Shown here piece after piece: positions 9,000 to 17,213 of a stretch of 64,000 nucleotides of DNA. The stretch lies in NCBI GenBank assembly GCA_001767525.1, contig MELF01000008.1:68748-132747 (forward strand), written 5' to 3'. Within the stretch, counting starts at the first letter, position 1. Each line of letters starts with the position of its first letter. The position numbers were made by a program, and so were the translations under genes. This DNA is from Acidobacteria bacterium RIFCSPLOWO2_12_FULL_68_19 (GTDB taxonomy: Bacteria > Acidobacteriota > Vicinamibacteria > Vicinamibacterales > UBA2999). The notes beneath the pieces were generated by a model. The model had not been told where the DNA came from. It searched no databases and worked only from the letters and a program-made list of their open reading frames with translations.

Positions 9000-9386
9000 T
9001 CAGCGCGGCCGGACGACGAGCTGCCCCTCCATCCGGGCGTGGGCGCTGTCGCTCGTCAAGTTGCTGTAGAAGCGGAACGTGCCGGGCCGGTCGGCCCGGA
9101 ACTCGAACGTGGTGCTGCCGCCGGCGGGCACGCGGCGGACGATCCGGTACTCGTCGATGGCGAAGCTGTAGGGGACGTCCTCGCTGCGGATCGTGAGGGT
9201 GACGAGGTCGTCCTGCGCGACCTCGATGCGGTCGGGTGAGAAGCGAAACTCCCGGGCGATGAGGGTGAACTCGGGACGGCCGGGCGCCTGCTCCTGGGCC
9301 GGGAGGCGGCTTGCCAGAGGGGGCGCCGCCAGCAGCGCGCCCGCCGCGGCGATGAGCAGCCCGGCCTGCCGGCGTGTCACGGCCAT
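9000..9386 (-). CDS. Exported cupredoxin-fold protein lacking copper cysteines
   Basis: This is a 128-residue protein with a twin-arginine-like export signal (TRRQAGLLIAAAGALLAAP) and one cupredoxin barrel related to cytochrome c oxidase subunit II: FTLIAREFRFSPDRIEVAQ, DVPYSFAIDEY, PGTFRFYSNLTS and SAHARMEGQLVV. In copper-binding relatives the segment before the last strand carries Cys residues and the earlier VPHSF carries His. Here these are Ser and Tyr, and only the late His and Met remain. Copper binding is therefore doubtful. The gene lies downstream of pnp on the same strand with a 26-base gap. Confidence 0.8.
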   Translation of the reverse strand: MAVTRRQAGLLIAAAGALLAAPPLASRLPAQEQAPGRPEFTLIAREFRFSPDRIEVAQDDLVTLTIRSEDVPYSFAIDEYRIVRRVPAGGSTTFEFRADRPGTFRFYSNLTSDSAHARMEGQLVVRPR

Positions 9387-9412
9387 CGAAAGGCGGACTT
9401 GACGGTCCGCCA

Positions 9413-11545
<2,133 letters not shown>

Positions 11546-11566
11546 ATGGAGAAGATCTCAGATGGG

Positions 11567-11656
11567 ACTCGGGATGCGGGATCCGGGATCCGGAGGCGTG
11601 CGCAGGCTGCCTGCGACCGTCGCCGGATCCCGCATCCCGGGTCCCGGATCCCGAGT
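11567..11656. repeat. Word-repeat palindrome filling the rpsO-pnp spacer
   Basis: Both arms are built from the word CGGGATSC in tandem. The inner 17 bases (CGGGATGCGGGATCCGG) are perfectly complementary to a copy about 40 bases away, and the outer parts match with gaps. The element starts within two bases of the rpsO stop and ends about 20 bases before the pnp start. A hairpin here could terminate or process the rpsO-pnp transcript, but the tandem-word structure is shared with other spacers in the window and is not specific to this operon. Confidence 0.8.
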
Positions 11657-11657
11657 G

Positions 11658-11927
11658 TCATTTCCGGATGCCGAGACGGCGGATGAGCTCCGCGTACCGC
11701 TCCGAGTCCTTGCTCTTGAGGTAGTCGAGCAGCCTCCGCCGCTGGCCGACCAGCTTCAGCAGGCCGCGGCGCGAGTGATGGTCCTTGGCGTGGACCTTGA
11801 AATGCTCGGTGAGATAGTTGATGCGCTCGCTGAGCAGCGCGACCTGTACTTCCGGAGATCCGGTGTCGGTATCGTGCGTCCGATATGTCCCGATGATCCC
11901 GATCTTGCGGTCCTTGGTAAACGCCAC
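11658..11927 (-). CDS. rpsO: 30S ribosomal protein S15
   Basis: S15 is a primary 16S rRNA-binding protein of the small subunit platform. The start was set at a GTG because GGAGGA lies seven bases upstream and this gives exactly 89 residues, the usual S15 length; an in-frame ATG 12 codons earlier would add an unrelated extension. The sequence shows [39 protein letters not shown] and [13 protein letters not shown], the invariant S15 core. It lies between truB and pnp, the standard order, though ribF, often found between truB and rpsO, is absent. Confidence 0.97.
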   Translation of the reverse strand: MAFTKDRKIGIIGTYRTHDTDTGSPEVQVALLSERINYLTEHFKVHAKDHHSRRGLLKLVGQRRRLLDYLKSKDSERYAELIRRLGIRK

Positions 11928-12018
11928 AACGGCTTCCTCCACGAGCGGCCCAGGAAGGTGCATGACCCACCAGACCGCCGTACTCCTGCTAAATGCGGGT
12001 CCCTGAAGAACTTAGATT

Positions 12019-12945
12019 CTATATCAGCACGACCGACGGATGCAATGAACCGGCGCGCGCCCCCGGCGTGGCCAGGGCGACGAGCGCGCCGCGGGCGTCG
12101 ATCAGGCGGACCCACGCCGGGTCCACAGGCCCCGGCCTACGATCTCCTGCCATCAGGTGGGGCGGCTCCTGTGGACCCGCCGGCGTGTAGTCTTCCGGCT
12201 CCAGTTCCTGGCCGTGCGCCACCCGCTCGCGGCCGCGGTCGGTCAACGTCACGGCCGGTAGTCCCCCGAGGAGCGCGTGCAGCGGGACGAGGCGCGAGGC
12301 AACGCGCGCCGCGTCGGACAGCTCCTCCAGTTGGACCGCCGCCTCGATCGTGAACTCGCCGGCCCGGATGCGCCTGAGCGCTTCCAGGCAGGCGCCGGTG
12401 CCGGCGAGCTCGCCCAGGGCGTGCGCGAAGGAGCGGACGTAGAACCCGGCCGAGCAGGTGAGGGTGACCCGCGCCCGCTCCCCGTCGAAGGCGACCAGCT
12501 CCACGCGCGCCACCCGCACCGGCGCCGGCGCCAGGACGACCGTCTGCGCGCCCCGGGCCAGCGCATATGCACGCCGGCCCTCGACCTTCTTGGCCGAGTA
12601 CGACGGCGGCGTCTGCAGGTACTCGCCGGTCAGCCTCCCAAGCGCGCCCAGCACGGCGTCGCGCGACGGCGCCGCGCCGGTGCGGCCCGTCTCGGCGCCG
12701 GTGACGTCGTAGGAGTCGGTCGTGAGGCCGAAGCGGATCGTCGCGGCGTACTCCTTGTCGGAGGCGGCGAGGAAGCGGACGAGCCGGGTTGCGCGGCCGA
12801 TGGCGAGCGGCAGCACGCCGGTGGCCAGCGGATCGAGCGTGCCGGTGTGGCCGATCCGGCCTTCGCCGAGCAGCCGCCGCGCCGCCGCCACGACGTCGTG
12901 CGAGGTCAGCCCCTGCGGCTTGTCGATGACGAGGACGCCGTCCAT
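12019..12945 (-). CDS. truB: tRNA pseudouridine(55) synthase TruB
   Basis: TruB converts U55 of the tRNA T-loop to pseudouridine. The N-terminus MDGVLVIDKPQGLTSHDVV and the motif GHTGTLDPLATGVLPLAIG, with the catalytic Asp (D38), are unmistakable, as are YSAKKVEGRRAYALAR and CSAGFYVRSFAHALGE. Length is 308 residues. Near the C-terminus the frame passes through a 60-base inverted repeat (12119-12178), adding roughly 20 residues (AGPQEPPHLMAGDRRPGPVD) where TruB normally has a short loop before VRLIDARGALVALA. The gene belongs to the rimP-nusA-infB-rbfA operon type but is separated from nrnA by an accessory insert. Confidence 0.96.
   Translation of the reverse strand: MDGVLVIDKPQGLTSHDVVAAARRLLGEGRIGHTGTLDPLATGVLPLAIGRATRLVRFLAASDKEYAATIRFGLTTDSYDVTGAETGRTGAAPSRDAVLGALGRLTGEYLQTPPSYSAKKVEGRRAYALARGAQTVVLAPAPVRVARVELVAFDGERARVTLTCSAGFYVRSFAHALGELAGTGACLEALRRIRAGEFTIEAAVQLEELSDAARVASRLVPLHALLGGLPAVTLTDRGRERVAHGQELEPEDYTPAGPQEPPHLMAGDRRPGPVDPAWVRLIDARGALVALATPGARAGSLHPSVVLI
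12119..12178. repeat. Inverted repeat inside the truB coding region
   Basis: Perfect 11-base arms (GGGTCCACAGG and complement) flank a GC-rich centre. The element is in frame with truB and is translated near its C-terminus. Similar words (GGGTCC, GCCTAC) make up the palindrome upstream of rimP at 21798-21880. Confidence 0.65.
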
Positions 12946-13152
12946 GGCTGGTAGGTGGCAGGTGGTGTACGAAAGCGACCGATCCTAGGCCAAGCGAGCT
13001 GGCTCCCGCAGCCGGGTCTGTTCACGGCAGAAGTCGGCCCGCTCGAGCCGACCGCATTGACCAGGAGTGATCGGACACCGCGAGCGCCGTAGCTGCAGCG
13101 ATCGCCTAAACCTGAGCAGGACCCAGAGCAACTTCAGGCAAAGGTTGATCAA

Positions 13153-13401
13153 TCACAAGGACGCGGGAACAGCACGTTCCACTCCAGGTTTGTCCCCAAG
13201 GGCTGCCAAGAAATTCCAATTCTGATCCCGGCGGCCCATCGCCACACGCAGCTTGAAAGTCGGTACTCCAACTGACAGCCGGTAGCGGCCCTCGGAGTCC
13301 GTGGTGGTTCGCACTCGCGCCTCAGGCGGGTGGGTGATCTCGACGAGTGCATTAGGTACAAGCACTGCAGCAAACCACCCCCCCCCAATAGACACCGCCA
13401 T
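13153..13401 (-). pseudogene. C-terminal carboxypeptidase-like domain of the upstream lipoprotein, out of frame
   Basis: This 82-codon frame reads VPNALVEITHPPEARVRTTT, then DSEGRYRLSVGVPTFKLRVA, a typical end of a carboxypeptidase regulatory-like repeat. It overlaps the end of the preceding lipoprotein frame at a run of nine G on the coding strand (13378-13386). Removing one G joins the frames as YWGG-WFAAVLVPNALVEI. It is best read as the displaced 3' part of the gene above rather than an independent gene. Confidence 0.65.
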
Positions 13402-14224
13402 GAATCCTGGTCCATGGAACCGCAGGCAGCGAAAAATTCAACGTGTTCGTGCCATTGACGAACACGCTTCGCCGGTCTTCCTGGTATCCGTTTTTTCGAG
13501 CGGAGAAGTTCGTATCGCCGCGAATAATCGTTGGAAACGCGTACTCCCCGTTGCCGTTGGTGATGACGGACTCGTCCGTATTCGGGCCGTCGAGCACGGC
13601 GACGCGTACTCCCGCGAGACGACCTCCGTTGGTATCCGTGACGATACCGTTGAGCGACACCAACGGAGAGGGCGCGCCCTTCACAGCCGGCCAGTTCACC
13701 GTCGCGGGCAGACACCACGGCATTGTCTGCGCGCTCGTGCCAGGCGCGATCTCGACGCTTCCACCTGCTGATTCGGCAGACGGGAACGCACCCTTCAGAG
13801 CCACCCGAAAGAAGTCATCAATCGACGCGGAAAAGGCGTCATTGTCGATTCGAGTACTGGAGAAAATGAACGTTCCGCCGCAGTACGACGACCGAGTGTC
13901 GGGAATGGTGTCAATCCTAAACCACATCTTGAAGATGCTGATGACGCCTTCGGACACGTCGAGTGCGAGATCGACGCGCGCGGGCGTTCCCATCGATGAT
14001 GTCCCGGTTCCGCTGCCGGCATACTGGCCATCGTATTCGGGTCCGATGGCGCTCCGAATGAGATCCGCATCGGTAAAGGACGCTCCCGCTTCGATGCCGT
14101 ACCGGATATCGGCCGCTGAAATGGGGGGCGTCGGAGATGTTGGACTGCTGCTGCGGCCGCAGGCGGCAGCCAGCGCCATCGAGCACAGCGCAGTGACCGA
14201 GCGGCGGGCGGCGGCGTTCGCCAT
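13352..14224 (-). CDS. Lipoprotein with carboxypeptidase regulatory-like domain (frameshifted)
   Basis: The protein starts MANAAARRSVTALCSMALAA followed by a lipobox Cys (LAAAC-G), a spacer SSSPTSPTPP, and an unrecognised domain of about 150 residues with YCGGTFIFSSTRID. Near residue 200 it enters a carboxypeptidase regulatory-like fold: VSLNGIVTDTNGGRLAGVRV, GNGEYAFPTI, GTNTLNFSLPAV. The frame then breaks in a G9 homopolymer and ends early with VVCCSACT. It probably sits in the outer or inner membrane facing the periplasm. The start was chosen at the ATG directly before the signal sequence. It lies in a segment that separates nrnA from truB, so it is likely an acquired gene. Confidence 0.7.
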   Translation of the reverse strand: MANAAARRSVTALCSMALAAACGRSSSPTSPTPPISAADIRYGIEAGASFTDADLIRSAIGPEYDGQYAGSGTGTSSMGTPARVDLALDVSEGVISIFKMWFRIDTIPDTRSSYCGGTFIFSSTRIDNDAFSASIDDFFRVALKGAFPSAESAGGSVEIAPGTSAQTMPWCLPATVNWPAVKGAPSPLVSLNGIVTDTNGGRLAGVRVAVLDGPNTDESVITNGNGEYAFPTIIRGDTNFSARKNGYQEDRRSVFVNGTNTLNFSLPAVPWTRIHGGVYWGGVVCCSACT

Positions 14225-14660
14225 GTTCGACCGCTGAATCTTGACTCGGACTATACCATGAACGTGTTCACGTCGAGGGGCGCATTCGCTGCGAAAAGCC
14301 GCTCCGCACGCCGAAAGAACGCCGCTCCGGCCTATCGTCCTGGACACTGGCGTGGGGGCCCCAGCCCCACGCCGTGTCGTGGGCCTGCGCGGCGTTTGTC
14401 GTGCATCGTGACGGTGTGCTCCGAAGGCTTTTCTTCGCTAACGCGCCTCCTCGATGCCCTCCTCGTGAATAGTCCGGGCTGACATTCGCCCAATCGTTTC
14501 TTCCAGGCTGCGAGGGTCTGCCGAAGAAGCGGGTTGCCCCCTTCGCGCCCACACGATCCTGGAATCTGTCCGACCGGAGCGACGCGAAGGGCAGCTCTTC
14601 GGACGCGCGCAAGAGCCAGCGATCGCGCACGATCCCATGGGATACTATGCAGAGGACGGG
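14225..14660. other. Gene-free stretch in the accessory insert
   Basis: No convincing gene was found between the lipoprotein start and the antitoxin start. It holds a small palindrome near 14271-14290 and, at 14463-14482, a 20-base motif (TCGTGAATAGTCCGGGCTGA) that recurs with three mismatches at 49385-49404, at the edge of another repeat element. A minus-strand frame ending ETIGRMSARTIHEEGIEEAR (14438-14638) may be a gene fragment but matches nothing I recognise. Confidence 0.5.
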
Positions 14661-14906
14661 ATGAACATGAAAGCGATCGAGATGGTCGGCACGATCGAGG
14701 AAGGTGGCCGCGTTCGCCTGGATGAACCGGTCCCGGCCGCCGTTGGCGAGCGTGTCCGCCTAGTCGTGCTCGTTGGGGAAGATGAGGCGAACGAACAAGA
14801 ATGGCTGCGCGCGGCAGCACGAGGCGGTGCTTTCGAGTTCCTGAACGCCCCGGAAGAGGACCTCTACACGCTCCGCGACGGTAAGCCCTTCGATGACGCG
14901 CGGTAA
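14661..14906 (+). CDS. Putative antitoxin of a MazF/PemK-type module
   Basis: This is an 81-residue acidic protein starting MKAIEMVGTIEEGGRVRLDE after two leader residues. The opening resembles AbrB-like or DUF-type antitoxin N-termini that lie upstream of PemK toxins. The C-terminus EEDLYTLRDGKPFDDAR is acidic and probably disordered until bound to the toxin. The start was placed at the ATG preceded by AGAGGAC. It overlaps the toxin by 14 bases, so translation is coupled. Function is inferred from size, charge and position. Confidence 0.7.
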   Translation: MNMKAIEMVGTIEEGGRVRLDEPVPAAVGERVRLVVLVGEDEANEQEWLRAAARGGAFEFLNAPEEDLYTLRDGKPFDDAR

Positions 14907-15249
14907 GGTCGTTCTCGTTCCCTTTCCCTTCGACGATCTCGAAACACACAAGGCACGTCCCGCGATTTGCCTTACAGAGCCGCTCACGCGCCACCGTCAT
15001 ATCGTCCTGGCGTTCGTCACCAGCCGCCAACCTGACGAGCTACTGGACACCGACGTTGTGCTTGATCCGCAGGATGCCGAGTTCGCGCAAACCGGTCTCC
15101 AGGCTCGCTCGACGATTCGGACGCATCGGCTGCTGACGGTCGCCTCCAGCGTGATCAAGCGCGAGATCGGAGTACTGTCGCCGATCATGGAGTCGCGGGT
15201 CGGAGACGCGATAGCGCGGCTGTTCCGAATCAGTATTGCGAAAGAATGA
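14893..15249 (+). CDS. PemK/MazF-type mRNA interferase toxin
   Basis: The 118-residue protein begins TRGKVVLVPFPFDDLETHKA followed by RPAICLTEP, the characteristic first strands of the PemK/MazF family, which cut mRNA or tRNA at specific short sequences. Later blocks are LAFVTSRQ, DTDVVLDPQDAEFAQTGLQA and RSTIRTHRLLTV, matching the Ser/Thr-Arg active site region of PemK-like proteins. It is encoded directly after the small acidic partner. It sits on the opposite strand to the surrounding ribosome-biogenesis operon that this segment interrupts. Confidence 0.85.
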   Translation: MTRGKVVLVPFPFDDLETHKARPAICLTEPLTRHRHIVLAFVTSRQPDELLDTDVVLDPQDAEFAQTGLQARSTIRTHRLLTVASSVIKREIGVLSPIMESRVGDAIARLFRISIAKE

Positions 15250-15307
15250 GTCGCCTCGTGCGGCGCTCCGCGCGCGCTCCGAAGCACTGAGGCACCTCGG
15301 CTCCCAG

Positions 15308-16288
15308 CTACTGGCTGCCGGCCAGCTCGATCTGCTCCAGGACCTTCTGGCGGAACAGCCGCTTGAGATCGTCGAGGCGCCCGGCGGCGCTGCAGCCGGA
15401 GGCGTTCTTGTGGCCGCCGCCGCCGAACTGCCGCGCCACGGCGTTGATATCGACGGCGTCCTTCGACCGCATGCTGACGCGCCAGTCGTCCGGGCCGTTC
15501 TCCTTGAAGAAGACGACCGCCTGGATCTCCTTCACCGTGAGCGGCAGGTTGATGAGCCCCTCGGTGTCGTCGTAGGTGCCGCCGGAGTCGGCGGTGAGCC
15601 GCTGATCGACCGTCATGGTGGCGAGTCGTCCGCTGTCGTCCAGTTCCATGCGGCTCAGCACGGCGCCGAACAGCCTGAGGCGTCCCAGGTTGTTGTTGTT
15701 GTACACGCTGCGCGCGACCGCCGGAGGCGCCACGCCCGCCTCCACGCACTGCCGGCAGATGTCGAAGGTGCGCGGCGAGATGCTGGAGTGGTGAAACGAC
15801 CCGGTGTCGGTGAGAATCGCGATGTAGACGTGCAGGGCGATCTCGTAGGTCAGCGGCACGCCGAGCGCGCCGACCAGATCGAACACCATCTCGCCGCAGG
15901 CGGCCGCCGACTGGTCGAACCAGTTGACCGCGCCGTACATCCGGTTGTCGGCGTGGTGGTCGATGTTGATGACGAACCCGCGGTCCAGGCCGGCGATGCC
16001 GGTGCGCGTCAGATCGCCAGACTCCATCACGATGACCGCGTCACCGGGATCCTCGACGCGATCGGCGATCTCGATCTCCCGCACGCCGGGAAAGACGAGG
16101 AGCGGCGGCGGCGCCGGGTCGCGGCTGACGACGCGCGCCTCCTTGCCGAGGTGGCGGAGGGCGAACGCCATCGCGAGCGCGGACCCGACGGCGTCGCCGT
16201 CCGGGCGCACGTGCGACGTGACGACGAACCGCCGCCCCCTGCGGATCGCCTCGACGACCCGCGCCAGCGCCGCCTCACTCGTCGTCAT
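15308..16288 (-). CDS. nrnA: DHH family phosphoesterase, bifunctional oligoribonuclease/pAp phosphatase NrnA
   Basis: NrnA degrades 2-5 nucleotide RNAs left by mRNA decay and hydrolyses 3'-phosphoadenosine 5'-phosphate. The 326-residue protein has the N-terminal DHH domain (VTSHVRPDGDAVGSALAMA, then INIDHHADNRMYGAVNWFD) and the DHHA1 domain ending QFGGGGHKNASGCSAAG. These are the metal- and substrate-binding motifs of the family. Its start overlaps the end of rbfA by 14 bases, as expected for the operon. Downstream the operon is interrupted, and truB comes only after about 2.3 kb of accessory DNA. Confidence 0.92.
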   Translation of the reverse strand: MTTSEAALARVVEAIRRGRRFVVTSHVRPDGDAVGSALAMAFALRHLGKEARVVSRDPAPPPLLVFPGVREIEIADRVEDPGDAVIVMESGDLTRTGIAGLDRGFVINIDHHADNRMYGAVNWFDQSAAACGEMVFDLVGALGVPLTYEIALHVYIAILTDTGSFHHSSISPRTFDICRQCVEAGVAPPAVARSVYNNNNLGRLRLFGAVLSRMELDDSGRLATMTVDQRLTADSGGTYDDTEGLINLPLTVKEIQAVVFFKENGPDDWRVSMRSKDAVDINAVARQFGGGGHKNASGCSAAGRLDDLKRLFRQKVLEQIELAGSQ

Positions 16289-16661
16289 CGTGCCCCGAGC
16301 TGCGCCGCCGCTCTTCTTCGTGGAGGTCGCGCAGGATCTGCTCGATGCGGTCCTGATACTCGACCGATTGGTCGAACCGGAACTCGATCTCCGGGACCCG
16401 GCGGAGACGGAGCCGCCCGCCGATGTGGCGGCGGAAGAACGGCGTGGCGCGTTCGAGCGCCTGCGCCGTCTCGCGCCGGGCCTGCGGATCGCCGAGCGTG
16501 GTGTAGAAGACGCGGGCGTGCTGCAGGTCGGCCGAGACCTCGACGCGCGTGACGGTGATGAAGCCGATGCCGGGATCGTGGACGACCCCGCGCGTGAGCA
16601 GTTCGCCCAGTTCCTGGCGAATCTGGTCGCCGACGCGAGTGGGACGGTAGCCTTGGGCCAT
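16275..16661 (-). CDS. rbfA: 30S ribosome-binding factor RbfA
   Basis: RbfA binds the 30S precursor and helps mature the 5' end of 16S rRNA. The 128-residue protein begins MAQGYRPTRVGDQIRQELGE and continues with GFITVTRVEVSADLQHARVF and the KH-like fold ending RRVPEIEFRFDQSVEYQDRI. An upstream in-frame ATG exists, but it adds residues encoded by repeat DNA, so the ATG at 16661 is preferred. The C-terminal tail is short and acidic (SGHDDDE). Confidence 0.95.
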   Translation of the reverse strand: MAQGYRPTRVGDQIRQELGELLTRGVVHDPGIGFITVTRVEVSADLQHARVFYTTLGDPQARRETAQALERATPFFRRHIGGRLRLRRVPEIEFRFDQSVEYQDRIEQILRDLHEEERRRSSGHDDDE

Positions 16662-16666
16662 ACGGT

Positions 16667-16731
16667 GTCGGGTGTAGGCTCTTGGCTCCAGGCTCCGGGC
16701 CAAGCCGGTAGCCCACAGCCCAAAGCCTACG
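16667..16731. repeat. Word-repeat palindrome between DUF503 gene and rbfA
   Basis: The left side reads GTAGGCTCTTGGCTCCAGGC and the complement of the right side GTAGGCTTTGGGCTGTGGGC; both are tandem variants of a KGGCT word. The TAG stop codon of the DUF503 gene is part of the right-hand GTAGGCT, so the element begins within the stop. Confidence 0.7.
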
Positions 16732-17008
16732 TGAGGAAGTCAATCTCCGTGCGTGTGATGAGCCCCGGCTCCACGCGCTCGATCTCGTCGGCGGCGGCGG
16801 CGAGCTCCCGCTCGACGTGCTCGGTCGTCGTCGAGATCGCCACGACGCCAAGGCCCGCACGCTGCCAGACGTCTTGGTACTCGACCTCGGACACCGCCAC
16901 GTTGAACTTCTGCAGCCGGTCCTTCACCCGCCGCAGCACCATCCGTTTGTCCTTGAGCGACTGCGCATAGGGAATGTGCAGTTCGACGGAGAGGAGCCCA
17001 ATCACCAT
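16727..17008 (-). CDS. DUF503 (YlxP-like) family protein
   Basis: This is a 93-residue protein starting MVIGLLSVELHIPYAQSLKD and KRMVLRRVKDRLQKFNVAVS, the hallmark of DUF503. Bacillus members (YlxP) associate with ribosome maturation and lie beside rbfA and infB, the same place as here. The frame is open upstream for another 66 codons, but those codons come from the palindromic repeat between infB and this gene, so the true start is the ATG at 17008. Its stop codon lies inside the next repeat. Molecular function is unproven. Confidence 0.9.
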   Translation of the reverse strand: MVIGLLSVELHIPYAQSLKDKRMVLRRVKDRLQKFNVAVSEVEYQDVWQRAGLGVVAISTTTEHVERELAAAADEIERVEPGLITRTEIDFLT

Positions 17009-17018
17009 CGAGATCCGT

Positions 17019-17202
17019 CGTTCACGCTTCTCTCTTCTCGGTTCTCGGTTCGTGTTCTGGGTTCGGTTCGGTTCTGGGTTCGCGGATTCCGAGTTCGGCG
17101 TTCGGTCTGAAGCGCGCCCGAACGCCGAATCCGACCGTCGAACCCGAACGCCGAACGGAACCTGAACACGAACCGAGAACCCAGAACCGAGAAGTGTGAA
17201 CG
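17019..17202. repeat. 184-bp word-repeat palindrome filling the infB-DUF503 spacer
   Basis: The two halves are imperfect reverse complements. The left begins CGTTCACGCTTCTCTCTTCT and the complement of the right CGTTCACACTTCTCGGTTCT, followed in both by words like CGGTTCGTGTTC and GGGTTCGG. The centre is near 17110. The infB stop lies 12 bases from one end and the DUF503 start about 10 bases from the other. A second copy of this family is at 49193-49378. Confidence 0.85.
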
Positions 17203-17213
17203 ACACGATTCGT

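Noticed and set aside
11546-11657. Classical RNase III autoregulatory leader of pnp
   Set aside because: A strong stem exists, but it is made of tandem words like other spacers here, so the position alone does not show the E. coli mechanism.
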